The notes under the pieces were generated by a model. It made no database searches. It saw only the letters and a list, made by a program, of their open reading frames with translations, and had not been told where the DNA came from. 64,000 nucleotides of DNA from Bolinopsis microptera (Eukaryota > Ctenophora > Tentaculata > Lobata > Bolinopsidae), in the NCBI RefSeq assembly GCF_026151205.1, contig NC_087077.1:15660983-15724982 (forward strand), written 5' to 3'. This document shows positions 29,290 through 40,328 of the stretch, one piece after another. The position numbers were made by a program, and so were the translations under genes. The stretch's first letter is position 1. Every line of letters starts with the position of its first letter.

Positions 29290-29980
29290 ACGTACACGTT
29301 GTTAATGATGATATAATATGATAATTAAGTAAATCATTAAAGCCATACTAAATTAATTTAATCTCGTGACGTGACCTATACGAGTGACGACTTGATCTTG
29401 GAGGCTGCTACTCTACCTGACGTTGGAGGCTGCTGTACCAGTGCAGATCTAGGAGCTGCTAGCCACGCCTGTTGTATGCTGTTTGACTACACAGAGTTTT
29501 AGTAGATGTGTTCGTTGTGAGAGACTCAGTTTGTACTATCGGTGTAGAGATAGTCAGAGGAGAAGATAGAAGTTCGGTGTTAAAGAACTCTTCTCAGTGT
29601 ACGTGTACTATCGGTGTAGAGATAGTAACGGTCGGTGTGACCAGTGACAATTGTAGTACAATTGTGGGTGCGGTGCTTAAGCTTTGGAGAAGAAGAAGAA
29701 AATGTCTTGTTGTAGTGTACCATTTAATAATTAGTATTTGGTGTTACATTGATAATTATTAATAGTTAATCTCTGTGTTAGTCAGCTGTGTATATGAGAA
29801 ATAGCGTTAGCAGTGTGACCTAAGCAGACTAATATCTAGATAAACTCAGTTGTTCCCAGTTGTTGATTGACTGTATTGATTGACTATTTATTTACTATCA
29901 TTTGTAGATTGTGTGTATCCATTGTTCTCGTGTCTAATAATAATCAGTTTATCACACACGTTACCTCTCTGCGATTAATT
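29290..29980. other. No gene seen; LTR- or UTR-like non-coding stretch
   Basis: Contains a repeated phrase TACTATCGGTGTAGAGATAG (29534 and 29606) and many short direct repeats, with no reading frame. It ends at the acceptor-like CACTAG before the transposase-like segment. Confidence 0.5.
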
Positions 29981-29984
29981 CCAC

Positions 29985-30072
29985 ACTAGAAGACTATGTC
30001 GGTGGTAGATCGAGAGTCCTATTCGACCTGCTCAATGTTTCATTGGACTTTCTGAATGCTGAAGTAACATGA
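29985..30072 (+). pseudogene. Transposase-like family, 'EDYVGGRSRVLFDLL' segment (copy B, 5' part)
   Basis: Reads 'TLEDYVGGRSRVLFDLLNVS', 'LDFLNAE', then a TGA. It matches copy A (8272) and copy E (54130). It is truncated where the others continue with 'NWSEAPE'. Confidence 0.6.
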
Positions 30073-30127
30073 CATCCTAAACCACTAATGTACAATTAAT
30101 ACTTACATAACAGAATTCATTTCGCAG

Positions 30128-30226
30128 GGAATAGAAGACAGTATTGAGATAATAGACGCGTTCAATGGGGTTACGGAGAGATCACTAAGAGCTAAAGTGG
30201 AGTCTAAGAAAGCAGGTAGACAAAAG
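30128..30226 (+). CDS. Transposase-like family, 'TERSLRA' exon
   Basis: Bounded by TTTCGCAG and AAAAG|GTAAGC. 33 codons, all open: 'GIEDSIEIIDAFNGVTERSL', 'RAKVESKKAGRQK'. 'N(D/G)..(S/T)ER(A/S)L' aligns with 'INDSSERALALA' of the other copies, so this is the equivalent exon of a more distant paralog. It is short but has both splice signals. Confidence 0.4.
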
Positions 30227-30362
30227 GTAAGCAGACTTACCTTTTTTGGCGTATTTCGTTGAAGTGATAGGATACATCTCACACGCTCTTTCACTAGTGA
30301 TGGGCTGAACGCCCTCCACGTTTTGTTGGATTTGCGTACTGAAGTTATGAGTGCCTCCGCTG

Positions 30363-31169
30363 CTGTCAGTATCAATATATAAGGTAAAAGCACATATCGG
30401 CATTGAAGGTAATGAAGCAGCTGATAAACTAGCAAAAAGAGGGGCAATGTCCATTAAATATGGGCCTGAACCATTCACATATTTTCCAGAAAAACATATA
30501 ATAAATAAAATAATGGAAAAAGCAAGGAACATCACCACGAGTAAAATCAAAACATCTAAAATAAAAGTTGAAAATAAGGAAATTATCAGAAAATATTTCG
30601 AGAAACAAGGGGAATTAGGTCAAAGACCGACCACCGCTTAAGAGCCGGTTAAGAGCCGTTTAAGAGCCGTTTAAGAACCGCTTAAGAGCCGCTTAAGAAC
30701 CGTTTAAGAACCGGCTAAGAACCGGCTAAGAACCGCTTAAGAACCGGTTAAGAACCGGTTCTTAAACGGCTCTTAAACGGCTCTTAACCGGCTCTTAAGC
30801 GGTGGTCGCTGTTTGCCCTATTAGCCGAAACAAGGACTCCATCTTCCAACAAAAAGCAGAGACCAAATTAGATACCTAACACAAATAATTTCAGGACAAA
30901 ACAAGTTAACTGCAAATCTACACAAGTTAGATAGAACAGCTGTCAGTATAGTACCATTCTGCAGACACTGTCCCACAGAACTGGAAACAACGGTACATTA
31001 TTTGGCGAGGTGCCCGGCATATTCAGAGGTAAGACAACAAACTTTACAAATTACGCATACCAACATCAAAACTATCATTGAAAAAGCCAAAGCTTCAGAA
31101 ATAATAAATTACATAAGAAAAACAGGAAGGATGGAGGATGAATTTGTTAGTTATTATGTAGAAGATTAA
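30363..31169 (+). pseudogene. LINE RNase H domain and Zn-type tail, split by a hairpin element
   Basis: 5' part: 'KVKAHIGIEGNEAADKLAKR', the end of an RNase H domain of R1/I/Tad-type LINEs, continuing to 30641. 3' part from about 30830: 'RDQIRYLTQIISGQNKLTAN', 'FCRHCPTELETTVHYLARCP', ending 'SYYVED' at 31169. Removing 30628-30808 rejoins them. Reverse transcriptase and endonuclease parts are absent. Confidence 0.7.
30628..30808. mobile_element. 181-bp foldback element of 11-bp units inserted in the LINE
   Basis: Eleven head-to-tail 11-mers of the type CTTAAGAGCCG/GTTAAGAACCG, then an inverted run. The outer 42-44 bp are perfect inverted repeats beginning CGACCACCGCTTAAG. It splits a LINE frame, so it moved or formed in place. 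No coding capacity. Confidence 0.85.
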
Positions 31170-31284
31170 GATAAACATGTCTACGCAAATGTTGGACAAC
31201 TGAGAATAGCGCCATAACTAGCAAAAAAGATATAGCGTAATATAAAGCAAAAATTGTTACAAACAAGAACGCGCCTGAATTCTC

Positions 31285-31459
31285 CGTGATACAATCAGCT
31301 CTGAATGACTCATCTGAGCAAGCATTAACTCTGGCTACACGCTACAACACCCGGATCACCAAGACTGAAGAATCGTATCAAGAGCTGATGCTCGTTGTAG
31401 AATCCCACTGCAGGAAGTTCTCTTTAAAGACCAAGGAGGATCTGAAGAAGCTCTATTAA
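31285..31459 (+). pseudogene. Transposase-like family C-terminus (copy B, 3' part)
   Basis: Reads 'EFSVIQSALNDSSEQALTLA', 'TRYNTRITKTEESYQELMLV', 'VESHCRKFSLKTKEDLKKLY' and stop. It continues the family order after the segment at 29985, with about 1.2 kb of LINE and other sequence between. The 3' UTR phrase continues to about 31568. Confidence 0.65.
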
Positions 31460-31569
31460 TGTATTAATGTGTTTTTATGTCGTTTGATGTTATAATTTTG
31501 ATTCTTATTCAAAAAATTAGTATCTTTCATTCAAATAGAGTTAGAAGTAGAACAAATCTAAGATCATTG

Positions 31570-31988
31570 AACATAAAAACAATAAGTCAAGATCCGACAT
31601 TGTGTATTTTGATTTTGCTAAGGCATTTGACAGTGTATCACATGACTTAATCCTTCGCAAGCTAAAAAATGTATATGGTATTGATGGTCTGATGCTTAGA
31701 TTTTTGAAGTCGTATTTACAAGACAGACGACAGCAGGTTGTTGTAGGCGAAGCTGTCTCTAGCACGCTTCCCGTGCAATCAGGAGTGCCCCAGGGATCTA
31801 TTCTGGGGCCACTTCTGTTTGTTCTATTTATCAACGATATGTTCTCGTGTGTTTCGGAGGATACAAATGTAGCATTGTATGCAGATGACACAAAAATTTG
31901 GAGGGTCATCGAATGCTTTGAAGACCACTATATTCTCCAAGGAAAGCAGCGATTAAGATCCCCCATACTGAATTATTATTATTTCTAA
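31570..31988 (+). pseudogene. LINE reverse transcriptase palm fragment
   Basis: 'SDIVYFDFAKAFDSVSHD', 'SGVPQGSILGPLLF', 'ALYADDTKIWR': RT motifs A, B and C of a CR1/L2/jockey-type element, all with canonical residues. Fingers and thumb are missing; the frame loses homology after 'EDHYILQ' (about 31937). Confidence 0.8.
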
Positions 31989-31989
31989 T

Positions 31990-33185
31990 CATTTTAGTTA
32001 TTTCCATTTTAATTTCAAATTCATCGTAATCTTACTAACATGAAAACACGCAGTGTTATAGATTATTTTAAAAGCTTAGACTTAAAGTTAAGATAACTTA
32101 TAATGTAACTATCAATATTCTCAAATTCACTATCGGGCTGTTATCACGATGACTACAATAAACGCTAACTTCTCATCCTCAACACAGCTATTGTATAGCT
32201 ATGAAGGGCTCTGAGTACCTTTCTGATAACTACATCACTATTAACACTGAAACTGACCTGGATGGCTATGTTAGTTAACGTTCTAGACAGACAGATGGGA
32301 AGACATGTTGCTGTGGGATAAAACCTAAAAATGTATCTCGCCTACCTGAGCAATATACAGAATACATAATATTATTTATTTTAGTTTCCTACATTAAACT
32401 GTAATGTAATCTCTTTTTATAATTTCATATGAAAATGCTCACGCTCAGTTCTGACGACCTTGTCAATCCTTGACATCGTAAATGAGTACGGCCGTGTGAT
32501 TGACTGATTCAACAGCGGGCCATCGCCATAGATTATAGAAGTATAGATCCTGAAAATCGATCCGTGGGACAAACCTGCCAGCCGAAAACATTTAACTTTT
32601 CTATACAAATTATCAGATGTGTAAAATGTGACTTGTCAGTATCTCATAATTGGTTATCTTGTAATTATTAGTTCAGATCCAAGAAGGACATACAAATTAA
32701 AAAAACACCCTCTCAGAGTTCAGTTGTTAGAGAAAATATATTTTTGTTGTTGTTGCATTTCATCGTACTGTTATCCGTTTGAACAATGATAATAATATAA
32801 TATTATGAATCCCCACAACAGTGAGACAATGGTGAAGATAACTCAATAAGGTCTTTACATTTCCAACTAAAAACATGCGGCCGATATATTTATTGAACAG
32901 AAAAAGAAGCTCAAGTTTCCATCAGCTTTGGAGAAGGTTAAATATAGATCCTTCGATGAAGACCTCATATACAGATCTGTCCTGAAATTGTGTCTATAAG
33001 GATCCGGAGGAAAATCTGAGAAATTTGAAAGAATCGTTCACACTTACAGAATTTATAGAAGAAGATAAAAAGAATCATGGACAAAAGAAGAGGGAAATCC
33101 GGGAAACTAAAGCTGTTTCTATATTGTTTCGACTCCAAAGTAGAGTGCTGTTTTTTGCACATGGGGGCCCCGGGGCCAATTGAAA
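31990..33185. other. No clear gene; one exon-like stretch near 32890
   Basis: A frame at 32894-32998 ('EQKKKLKFPSALEKVKYRSF', 'DEDLIYRSVLKLCL') is coding-like but short and ends in stop. The rest shows no recognisable feature. Confidence 0.4.
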
Positions 33186-33186
33186 C

Positions 33187-33440
33187 AAAAATACGATTTA
33201 GAATTGGCAGATGCTGCCACTGGCCCAAATTTCTAATTTAGCACTTTCTACGACTAAAATGTTTGTACGGAAATTTGAACTAAAAATGATAATATGCGAG
33301 ATAATATTCAAAAATTATGTATTGCGTAGTAAATGTTATTATGAAGCGGAAGAGAGATGATAATGACACTGAAAGACCTACCACTCTTATCTTAGACGAG
33401 GAAGACCTACCGTGCTCATTGCATCTAGCACACCTCTGCC
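33187..33440 (+). repeat. Dispersed repeat also at 46383-46650
   Basis: The two copies share 'TTKMFVRKFELKMIICEIIF' as DNA, followed by a short frame 'ERPTTLIL.EEDLPCS' after an ATG (33341 here). In the second copy that frame ends at a donor-like GTGAGC. It may be the first exon of a repeat-borne gene. Confidence 0.6.
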
Positions 33441-33466
33441 AGCCATTGTTATACAGCCATTATATA

Positions 33467-33655
33467 GCGATAATCGCATAAAATCGCAAATAATCACATA
33501 TAATCGCATGAAATCGCATATTACACTAGCATATAATAGCACATAATAGTATATAATCGCATATAATAGCATATAATCGCATATAATAGCATATAATCGC
33601 ATATAATAGCATATAATCGCATATGATAGCATATAATCGCATATAATCGCACAGA
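33467..33655. repeat. ATAATCGCAT/ATAATAGCAT microsatellite
   Basis: Alternating 10-mers in a 20-bp higher-order unit. Confidence 0.9.
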
Positions 33656-33798
33656 TATAAGAAAAGTTATAAGAAACGACGCCAGGAGTACCTCCTTCAG
33701 GGGGTTAACAGCCCTTTTATTTACGTTTACAATTAAAAGATTTTCCGTTTTGACTAAACATTTATTATCACAATTCCTGCCCAAACCCGTTTGCATTG

Positions 33799-34164
33799 AT
33801 GCGAGGACAGGTGAACGGGCGTCAGATGCAAAACCCGAATGCAGTAAGGTTGATGCTGACACCACGAATCTTCGAAGGCGGGGCAACAGTTCTCAACGTG
33901 ATATCCGGGGAAATGAGCTACGAGATTGAGTTTGATATTCGTGGATGGAGCTACACAGCCGCCATCAAGAAGAAACGCCCACACTTCGAGTGGGTGCAAC
34001 ACCAGCTACAACGCGGGTTGCTCACTAGAGCAAGAGTAATACTCGCGGCGACTTTAAGACATGACATAGAATGCAGTCCCGGAGTCTATAAGCTAGTCCT
34101 TTGGCGGATAGCTTTAAGAGACAGTACGTTTCGTTTTACAGATGTATTCAGATGGAGTTGTTAA
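33799..34164 (+). CDS. C-terminal domain of the F-box/LRR family (isolated copy)
   Basis: Open from ATG 33799: 'VRLMLTPRIFEGGATVLNVI', 'EIEFDIRGWSYTAAIKKKRP', 'HFEWVQHQLQRGLLTRARVI', 'LRHDIECSPGVYKLVLWRIA'. The same domain closes the F-box gene at 44786-45474 and occurs alone at 44347-44667. No F-box is present upstream here; a tandem repeat and unrelated sequence lie before it. Its role is unknown; by analogy with F-box proteins it could be substrate-binding (inference). Confidence 0.5.
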   Translation: MRGQVNGRQMQNPNAVRLMLTPRIFEGGATVLNVISGEMSYEIEFDIRGWSYTAAIKKKRPHFEWVQHQLQRGLLTRARVILAATLRHDIECSPGVYKLVLWRIALRDSTFRFTDVFRWSC

Positions 34165-34325
34165 TGTGGTGGATATGGTGGCACTGCAGCACGGAATACT
34201 ACAACTACGAAACGTGACACTGAAGAATGCCTCCCTATCGCATCTTCAATTTGTAACAGAAAATAAGCTGACCTGAGAACTCTGCATGCTGCAGGAACGG
34301 TTCTCAAACCGAAAAGACATTATTA
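34158..34325 (+). pseudogene. HTH-like small protein family, C-terminal half (copy 5)
   Basis: 'VDMVALQHGILQLRNVTLKN' continues from the end of the F-box C-terminal domain. A shifted frame gives 'ICNRK' and 'ADLRTLHAAGTVLKPKRH'. Very close to 531-899 and 1084-1293. Its junction with the F-box domain is only a few bases. Confidence 0.55.
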
Positions 34326-34477
34326 GATAGATTGTATAATTTTATTAATGTATTAGTTGTTTAATGTATTTAATTTGTATTCAGGAATTAGGTTATTTTT
34401 AATTTAGTTAAAAATTACGTATACGTTGTTACTTATTATTACACCAGAAGATTGTTTACCTTAGTCATTTGCATACC

Positions 34478-34750
34478 CCAAGTGTGTCCCGATTGGTCCC
34501 CAACTTTATCTGCCCCAAGTGTGCCCCAAGTGTGCCCCAAGTAACTTTGTGCCCCAAGTGTGCCCCAAGTGTGTTTAGTTTACTAAAACTGTGCTTCAGG
34601 TCATTTTTTGCCTCAACTGTGCCCCAAGTGTGGCCTAAGTGTGGCCCAAGTGTGCCCCAACACTTGGGGAACACTTGGGGCAAATGCAGTGGGGGCACAC
34701 CTGGGGCAAAAAATGACTTGAATTAAACTAAACACACTTGAGGCACAGGG
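34478..34750. mobile_element. Foldback element of 11-bp TGTGCCCCAAG units
   Basis: Runs of TGTGCCCCAAG in the left arm and CTTGGGGCACA-type sequence in the right arm. Longer inverted blocks include GTGTTTAGTTTA (left) with TAAACTAAACAC (right), and GTCATTTTTTGCC with GGCAAAAAATGAC. Same design as 30628-30808, but older and less perfect. Confidence 0.8.
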
Positions 34751-34841
34751 GTGCAGCACCTCTTTAGAATGGATGACGTTCAACGGCGGGTGCATTTTTT
34801 AGAATATTTATATTGTTGTAAAATTATTATATCGCATGCAA

Positions 34842-34925
34842 CATTTTATCATTATATTGCATGTGTCATTTTATTATTATATTGCATGTGTCATTTTATT
34901 ATTATATTGCATGTTAAATTTTATT
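34842..34925. repeat. Short tandem repeat TTATTATATTGCATGTGTCA
   Basis: Three to four imperfect copies of a roughly 26-bp unit immediately upstream of the PLE fragment. Confidence 0.8.
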
Positions 34926-34929
34926 ATTC

Positions 34930-35367
34930 AAAGAGGAATTGTTACGAGCCGCTTGTACCGTAAGCCACAGCAGAAGGACATCACACTTCACAAGAACTAC
35001 TGTCACCAGGAATCTGTGAAGACTAACACCGTGATAAACCTTTACAAAGAAGCGGACAAGATCTCGTCAGGACTCAGGACCTCAGGAGAGAGAACATTCA
35101 TTCAGCATTTTAGACCGTCTCATGACTAGAAACGGGTACCAGACACCCAAAAATTATTCTAACCGACGTCGTAGCAGTATAAGTAATCGGAACAGGGATA
35201 ATAACATAACAGTGCTGAAGTTAGATTTTATCTCAGACAGTATCGGTAACAGAATTAGGAATCATATTAAACAGAACAATTTACTTATTAAAGTAATATT
35301 TACCCCAGCTAGAAAATTCATAAATATTAGGTACACTAACCCTAAACCTCAATCAAACCATATTTAG
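34930..35367 (+). pseudogene. Penelope-like element, region between RT and GIY-YIG
   Basis: 'YRKPQQKDITLHKNYCHQES' corresponds to the 'RKPT....LH..S.H' motif after the PLE RT. A frameshift near 35125 follows ('TRNGYQTPKNYSNRR'), then 'GNRIRNHIKQNNLLIKVIFT', the linker preceding GIY-YIG, ending at a stop. Matches the region that would lie between 25162 and 9027 in a complete element. Confidence 0.55.
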
Positions 35368-35369
35368 CT

Positions 35370-36003
35370 CCAACGTTTCGCACTTCTCATTGGTCGATGC
35401 CATTCCCGCCATTTTGCTCCACACTAGATACATATACCTGCTCACCGTTGTAGCATTCCATGCTTATGTAATCATGTGTACTAATATATTTAGTCTTGTA
35501 GTAGTTTTAGGATTGAACGTTATTTGCTATAAAGTTTGTCGTCGTATGAACTAATTTTCGCTGAATCACATGAGTACAAACTCGACCGGTACAGCAGTCT
35601 TCAGACAGAGATTCAAGCAAATGTTATAATGCTGGGGTTGAAGCTGCGACGAGAATTGTTTTTTAAAAGAAGTGAGATGACTAGAAGCTAGTACGGGATA
35701 GTGGGAAAGTCCTAAAGTCGAAAGTCCTAAAGTCGAAAGTCCTAAATGGATCTACTTGTTATCAACTAGGGAGAAGGAGTGGGAGTTCAGGAAGGTTGGA
35801 GCTTGAGAGTTCACTTGACATTTGGAGGTACCATTAACGTTACCTCGTCGCCAATTGCGAGCTCTAATGGGTCTCCTCGACTCCTCATATAAATTATTAT
35901 TATTATATTTATCCTATATAATTATGAATATTTATTTCGGTACATGATCAGCCTCCACCGAGTACTTCAGAAATTCAATTTGTTAGAGCTATCGTGACTA
36001 CTC
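35370..36003. other. No gene seen
   Basis: Probably PLE 3' sequence at first, then unknown; includes a short tandem AAAGTCCTAAAGTCG (35710-35745). Confidence 0.4.
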
Positions 36004-36399
36004 ATGTCACAGACCAACCTTCCAGTTCCACTGATGAGCATTGAGCAACCAGAGCCTGCGCCAAAAGTGGCAAGATTAGAGACTCCTGCACAGCGAATTA
36101 CCAAAGAGGAGTTATCAAACGTCCCCGGACAAAGAGATCGGAAGAGGCTACGGCCCGCCGTAACCAGAAATCAAAGGATCGCAGGAACCAAAGGAGGGAA
36201 GCAGATAAAGCTGAACGGGAAAGCCGCCGCAGTGAACCAGGAAATGGTGAACAGCGGCCGAGCCCCCAACAAAACCTCATCACCTCACAAGACCGATGTA
36301 GAACTGATGCCGCTGATCGGCGTTAGTAAAGTGTGGAGAAGAATGGTTTTTGAGAGGTTGACTGTAATCTGCAAAAAGTTTTCCAGATGGTTGCGGTAG
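36004..36399 (+). CDS. Open frame with F-box-like motif at its end
   Basis: 131 codons from ATG. The lead is Pro/Glu/Lys-rich. Near the C-terminus 'DVELMPLIGVSKVWRRMVFE' matches the F-box family ('DEDLLPIMGVSNMWRRMAMD'). The second reading frame over 36100-36290 is also open and very basic ('ARRNQKSKDRRNQRREADKA'), so either could be the real one, with a frameshift. The F-box N-terminal half is missing. A stop follows shortly. Confidence 0.4.
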   Translation: MSQTNLPVPLMSIEQPEPAPKVARLETPAQRITKEELSNVPGQRDRKRLRPAVTRNQRIAGTKGGKQIKLNGKAAAVNQEMVNSGRAPNKTSSPHKTDVELMPLIGVSKVWRRMVFERLTVICKKFSRWLR

Positions 36400-37215
36400 T
36401 CAGGTTAGTTAGTTAGGTTATATTATTGGACAGACTGAGCCACATGTGCTATAATTAGCTACTTAGAAGAGAAAAAATTAAAACTGTCCAATGTCAAGGT
36501 TCTTTGCTCTGACGGGACAAATTCATTGACAGGATACGAGGTACAGTTGACAAATCACAGCATCAATAAGCGATATTTAACAGTAACTGTAAAATGTTTT
36601 CAATGACAGGCTTGGAGTTAAAGAACATTCCATTCAGGGAGGAGCATTGAGACATATCAAGGATATGCTAGGGCGACCATGTCACTTGGCGATTTGCCTA
36701 TTACACCTGGCAGAGTTGCCGCTGAGAGCCTTATTTTGCTTTCTCGACGAAGTCACCCAAGGTTTTTCTAAGTTTATCATACGTGATGACTTTTGATAAT
36801 TAAACAATGTACAATTAATACTAATTTACGGTTGAAGACCATTGTGTTGATTTAAAAGGAGATTGGGGCTCGGCCCGACCTGTCGACAGTTCAATATTAA
36901 ATTCCATCTCGATTACCGATATTATGATTAACTCTTGTAAACTTTCAGGAATCGGACAATTCAACGAGTCTATGGGCAAGGCCATCGGTAAACTGGTGTG
37001 GGAGCGACCAATAACAACATTTCAGAGAATTCCGTGCACCGGTTTCCCGAGGCTCCCTGACACCGTTCTTGCAACAATGAGCGAGGACAGGAAGCATTTA
37101 TACAGACTCTGTATATCCTGCATGGACGGTACGAATGTTATGACATAAAATCATATACATGTTTGTTTGTTTGTTTATAGAACCCGTCCCCAATCTCGTA
37201 TCGGAAAATGACTAA

Positions 37216-38160
37216 ACTCAGGTCTGAGTGTGAATACGGGTGGTACCTGCAAGAGTGTTCATTAAGCATTTAGAGTTCTGTAAAACTGCAGTTACAATTG
37301 TGCTAGAGTATTTTTAGTATATACGATTGGTATCAGATATATATCCCTACATGCTTCCAAAATTTGTAAAGCTGTAGTACATACATATCACATTACACCG
37401 GAGCCTACACAGTGCAATCTCCTCCAGTCGATCTGCGCCGCGTATGTTTATATAAGCGAGCGGCGCAGACTGGAGGAAACCACAATCTGCAAGTTCGATC
37501 CAGTGCAATGCTACATGTACGTACTACGGCTTCATCTCCAACTTTCTGCAAAATGTACTGGAATGTTTTGAAGGAAAAGAAAGAACAAAAAAAAGTGATA
37601 TATATAAATAAAATCAGCGATTTAATGTTAGCCTTAGGAGGGTAACTTTAATTCCCTGGTTTCTAAAATCAGCTTTTAAAAAAATATATATAATAAAGTA
37701 TGTAACGTCGATACCAAACCGATTATTGAGCGATAATAACTGAGTAGTTGATTCCTGGGTTGCGGAGTCATTCAGATGTTCCAGTTTTCGAATGTGGTTC
37801 TTGTTCAGTTCTTGACCAGAAGTGTATAATGAAGTAAGTCAGACAAGCAAACTCTTCCTTAAATGCTGATATAAGTCGTCTCAATCCCAGAAATTATGAA
37901 TGATGACCCAGTGTAAAAGTGCAGAAATCGGCCGAAAATAACAAAGACTAAAAACAGTTAAAAAGTGACAGGATTCAAACACAAGGAAAATTAATAACTT
38001 AGAGCGTAATAAGGAATATCTCCAAGCGGAGTTTTCTGAGAGGGTGAGAGGTTCTTTAATAAGAGCTAATGATTAAATGAGACCCACTAAAGGTACTAAA
38101 TTAACCGGACTACTAGCAAGGAATCGAGAGTGGGAATAAAAATGAAAGCGGAATAAATTT
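37216..38160. other. Intron-like stretch without gene
   Basis: Non-coding; a small inverted pair around 37420-37470 (CAGTCGATCTGCGCCG / CGGCGCAGACTGGAGG). No reading frame with features. Confidence 0.4.
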
Positions 38161-38162
38161 TA

Positions 38163-38717
38163 AGATCAACCTCTCACTTACAGACTTATTACTTATAGTG
38201 AATTAACCTCTCACTTACAGACTTATTACTTATAGTGAATTAACCTCTCACTTACAGACTTATTACTTATAGTGAATTAACCTCTCACTTACAGACTTAT
38301 TAGCATACTTATAGTGAATTAACCTCTCACTTACAGACTTATTACTTATAGTGAATTAACCTCTCACTTACAGACTTATTGCTTATAGTGAATTAACCTC
38401 TCACTTACAGACTTATTACTTATAGTGAATTAACCTCTCACTTACAGACTTATTACTTATAGTGAATTAACCTCTCACTTACAGACTTATTGCTTATAGT
38501 GAATTAACCTCTCACTTACAGACATATTACTTATAGTGAATTAACCTCTCACTTACAGACTTATTACTTTATTACTTATAGTGAATTAACCTCTCACTTA
38601 CAGACTTATTACTTATAGTGAATTAACCTCTCACTTACAGACTTATTACTTATAGTGAATTAACCTCTCGCTTACAGACTTATTGCTTATAGTGAATTAA
38701 CCTCTCACTTACAGACT
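38163..38717. repeat. 37-bp tandem array, about 15 copies
   Basis: The unit is GTGAATTAACCTCTCACTTA plus CAGACTTATTACTTATA (37 bp). A few units have small insertions (GCATA, CTTTATTA). Lies in the large intron between transposase-like exons. No spacers, so not CRISPR. Confidence 0.95.
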
Positions 38718-38933
38718 AAATGTGATTTACCTTTGACTTCTTGAGTTCCTTTCCATAAAATGTGTGGTTTGTGTGAATCTTAATGTTTTTAAATCATTAA
38801 AAATTATTGCATACATACAGTGTTTAATGGATCGGTAAATAATAGGCCTGTTATTCAATAACAGTGTTATTGTACTGAAGTTTATTGTAAACAATATATA
38901 ATATGCTCAATTGCTCATCATGTACTCCTAAGT

Positions 38934-38955
38934 TAGTGTTACCATGGTAACACTA
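38934..38955. repeat. 22-bp perfect palindrome
   Basis: TAGTGTTACCATGGTAACAC plus TA reads the same on both strands; flanked by ACTCCTAAG(T/C)TAGTG on both sides in direct orientation. Confidence 0.8.
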
Positions 38956-39004
38956 GATAACTACTCCTAAGCTAGTGCTCAATTCTACCAAATACTCTAA
39001 TCAT

Positions 39005-39292
39005 ATAATTGATGTTTTGGGACAAAGTGAGAGTCTCCATTTTGTTATAAATTTGGAGTTATTTCACATTATTGTTTGTTAATTTTTGTAATTGTATAGA
39101 TTTTTGTAAAATATTGTAGATATTTCACGATATTGATAGTCATATAACAGATTATTTTTAACATTGTAAATTGCAGCTATTTAACGTAATTGTAACGTCT
39201 CGTCCATGACAAAAGCGTGGGCCGAAACGTCGACAACTATTTGTTTGAAAAACTGAGTGGAGACTCTCACTTTGTCCCAAAACATCAATTAT
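39005..39292. mobile_element. MITE with 35-bp perfect inverted repeats
   Basis: Left 39005-39039 starts ATAATTGATGTTTTGGGACA; the right end 39258-39292 is its reverse complement. Internal 218 bp AT-rich, no coding. Inserted in the intron of the transposase-like gene. Confidence 0.85.
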
Positions 39293-39609
39293 ATTATGAT
39301 CGACCCACTCAAAGGATCGAAAACAGATTGTTCAATCATATACATAATCACAATTACAATAAACATTTATATTTTTCAGGGACCTGTGATTGAAATTCAG
39401 TCTTTCTTTAACTTTTAAAGAATTTTTTCGTTTCATTAGGATACGCTGATCCAGCATCTACTGGTAACAAGATAGGGCCGTTGTGTCACGCAAGGTGGCT
39501 GACGATGGCCTCGAGAATACTCCGCTATCACATGTCCACCCCCGAACCTAGCCACCAACATAAGATCGAGGTGCTGGCTAGGTACATAATAGAAGTATAC
39601 TACAGGGTA

Positions 39610-40028
39610 ATTGAATTTGAACTTCAACAATATATTAAGAACCTTGACATTAAAGTCTTTATTTGTGAGGAATTATATTGATATGCTAAACTTCTAAAAT
39701 TCTTCATTTCTTACCATTAAAAATGCTTTGTTTTGAAAAAGCCCTGTCTGGAAGACTGTCATGACCCAGGGTAAAACAATCCTGCAGAGAGCCTCTTCAC
39801 TCACTCGACTAGAACCCCTGTTCCTGTCTGGATGTTGCCTAAAACCTATCAGGAGGCCAAACGTAATCGCCAAACCTAATCGCCCATTTCCCCAAAATAT
39901 GTAAGTGATATATAAACATCATCGTTTTGGCGCACATTTACATTAAACTGAACATGCGTGCAAATATAAATGTGTTATAATGCTGTACAAATATGGGTTA
40001 AAAACAACGACCTTATAAACTTTATGAA
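39610..40028. other. No gene seen
   Basis: No reading frame or repeat recognised. Confidence 0.4.
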
Positions 40029-40328
40029 ATGAAAACTAACTATATAGCATTATAATTTTAACGGTAAGAAAGTGATTGAAACCAGTGAACTCACGATAAA
40101 AATAAATTGTTTGAATGAATGTTCAATAATTTCAATTAAGTTCTTACCTAGTTTTTTCTTTTTCTTCTAGAATTTATTTTATTTTTATCTTCTCTTTTAT
40201 TTAATTTACATTTTTAATCATTTTCTTCTTTTTTATTCTTTTAACATATGCATATTTTTCTTTTCATGAATATTTAGGATACATCACAACCAACAAAGAA
40301 AATTTCTCAACTTGTTTGGAACTCTGAT
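40029..40328. repeat. Left member of a 300-bp direct repeat pair
   Basis: Shares with 42724-43030 a colinear set of phrases (ATAGCATTATA, GTTCTTACCTAGTT, TTTCTTCTAGAATTTATTT, GGATACATCACAACCAACAA). The pair encloses 2.4 kb that starts with a PLE fragment, so it may be PLE pseudo-LTRs or LTRs. Confidence 0.7.

Larger units (their letters stand above)
36460..39606 (+). pseudogene. Transposase-like family, multi-exon 5' and middle part (copy C)
   Basis: Exons: 36460-36527 'VKVLCSDGTNSLTGYE'; 36610-36761 'GALRHIKDMLGRPCHLAICL', 'LHLAELPLRALFCFLDEVTQ'; 36948-37140 'GIGQFNESMGKAIGKLVWER', 'GFPRLPDTVLATMSEDRKHL'; about 37180-37215 'EPVPNLVSEND'; 39440-39606 'PLCHARWLTMASRILRYHMS', 'HKIEVLARYIIEVYYR'. 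Exons 2 and 3 join in phase (CAAG|GA ATC). Exon 1 to 2 is out of phase by the signals visible. The last donor is AGG|GTAATT. The C-terminal exons expected next ('YVGGRS', 'ND..ER', 'TKEDLKKL') are not downstream here but lie elsewhere. Probably a dead but well-preserved copy. Confidence 0.55.

Noticed and set aside
38163-38717. 37-bp array as CRISPR (typical repeat length)
   Set aside because: No spacers between units; it lies in an intron of a spliced gene remnant.
39195-39240. Hammerhead-like GGCCGAAACGTCG in the MITE
   Set aside because: The CUGAUGA core is absent (CCATGAC in its place), and stem III is not formed.
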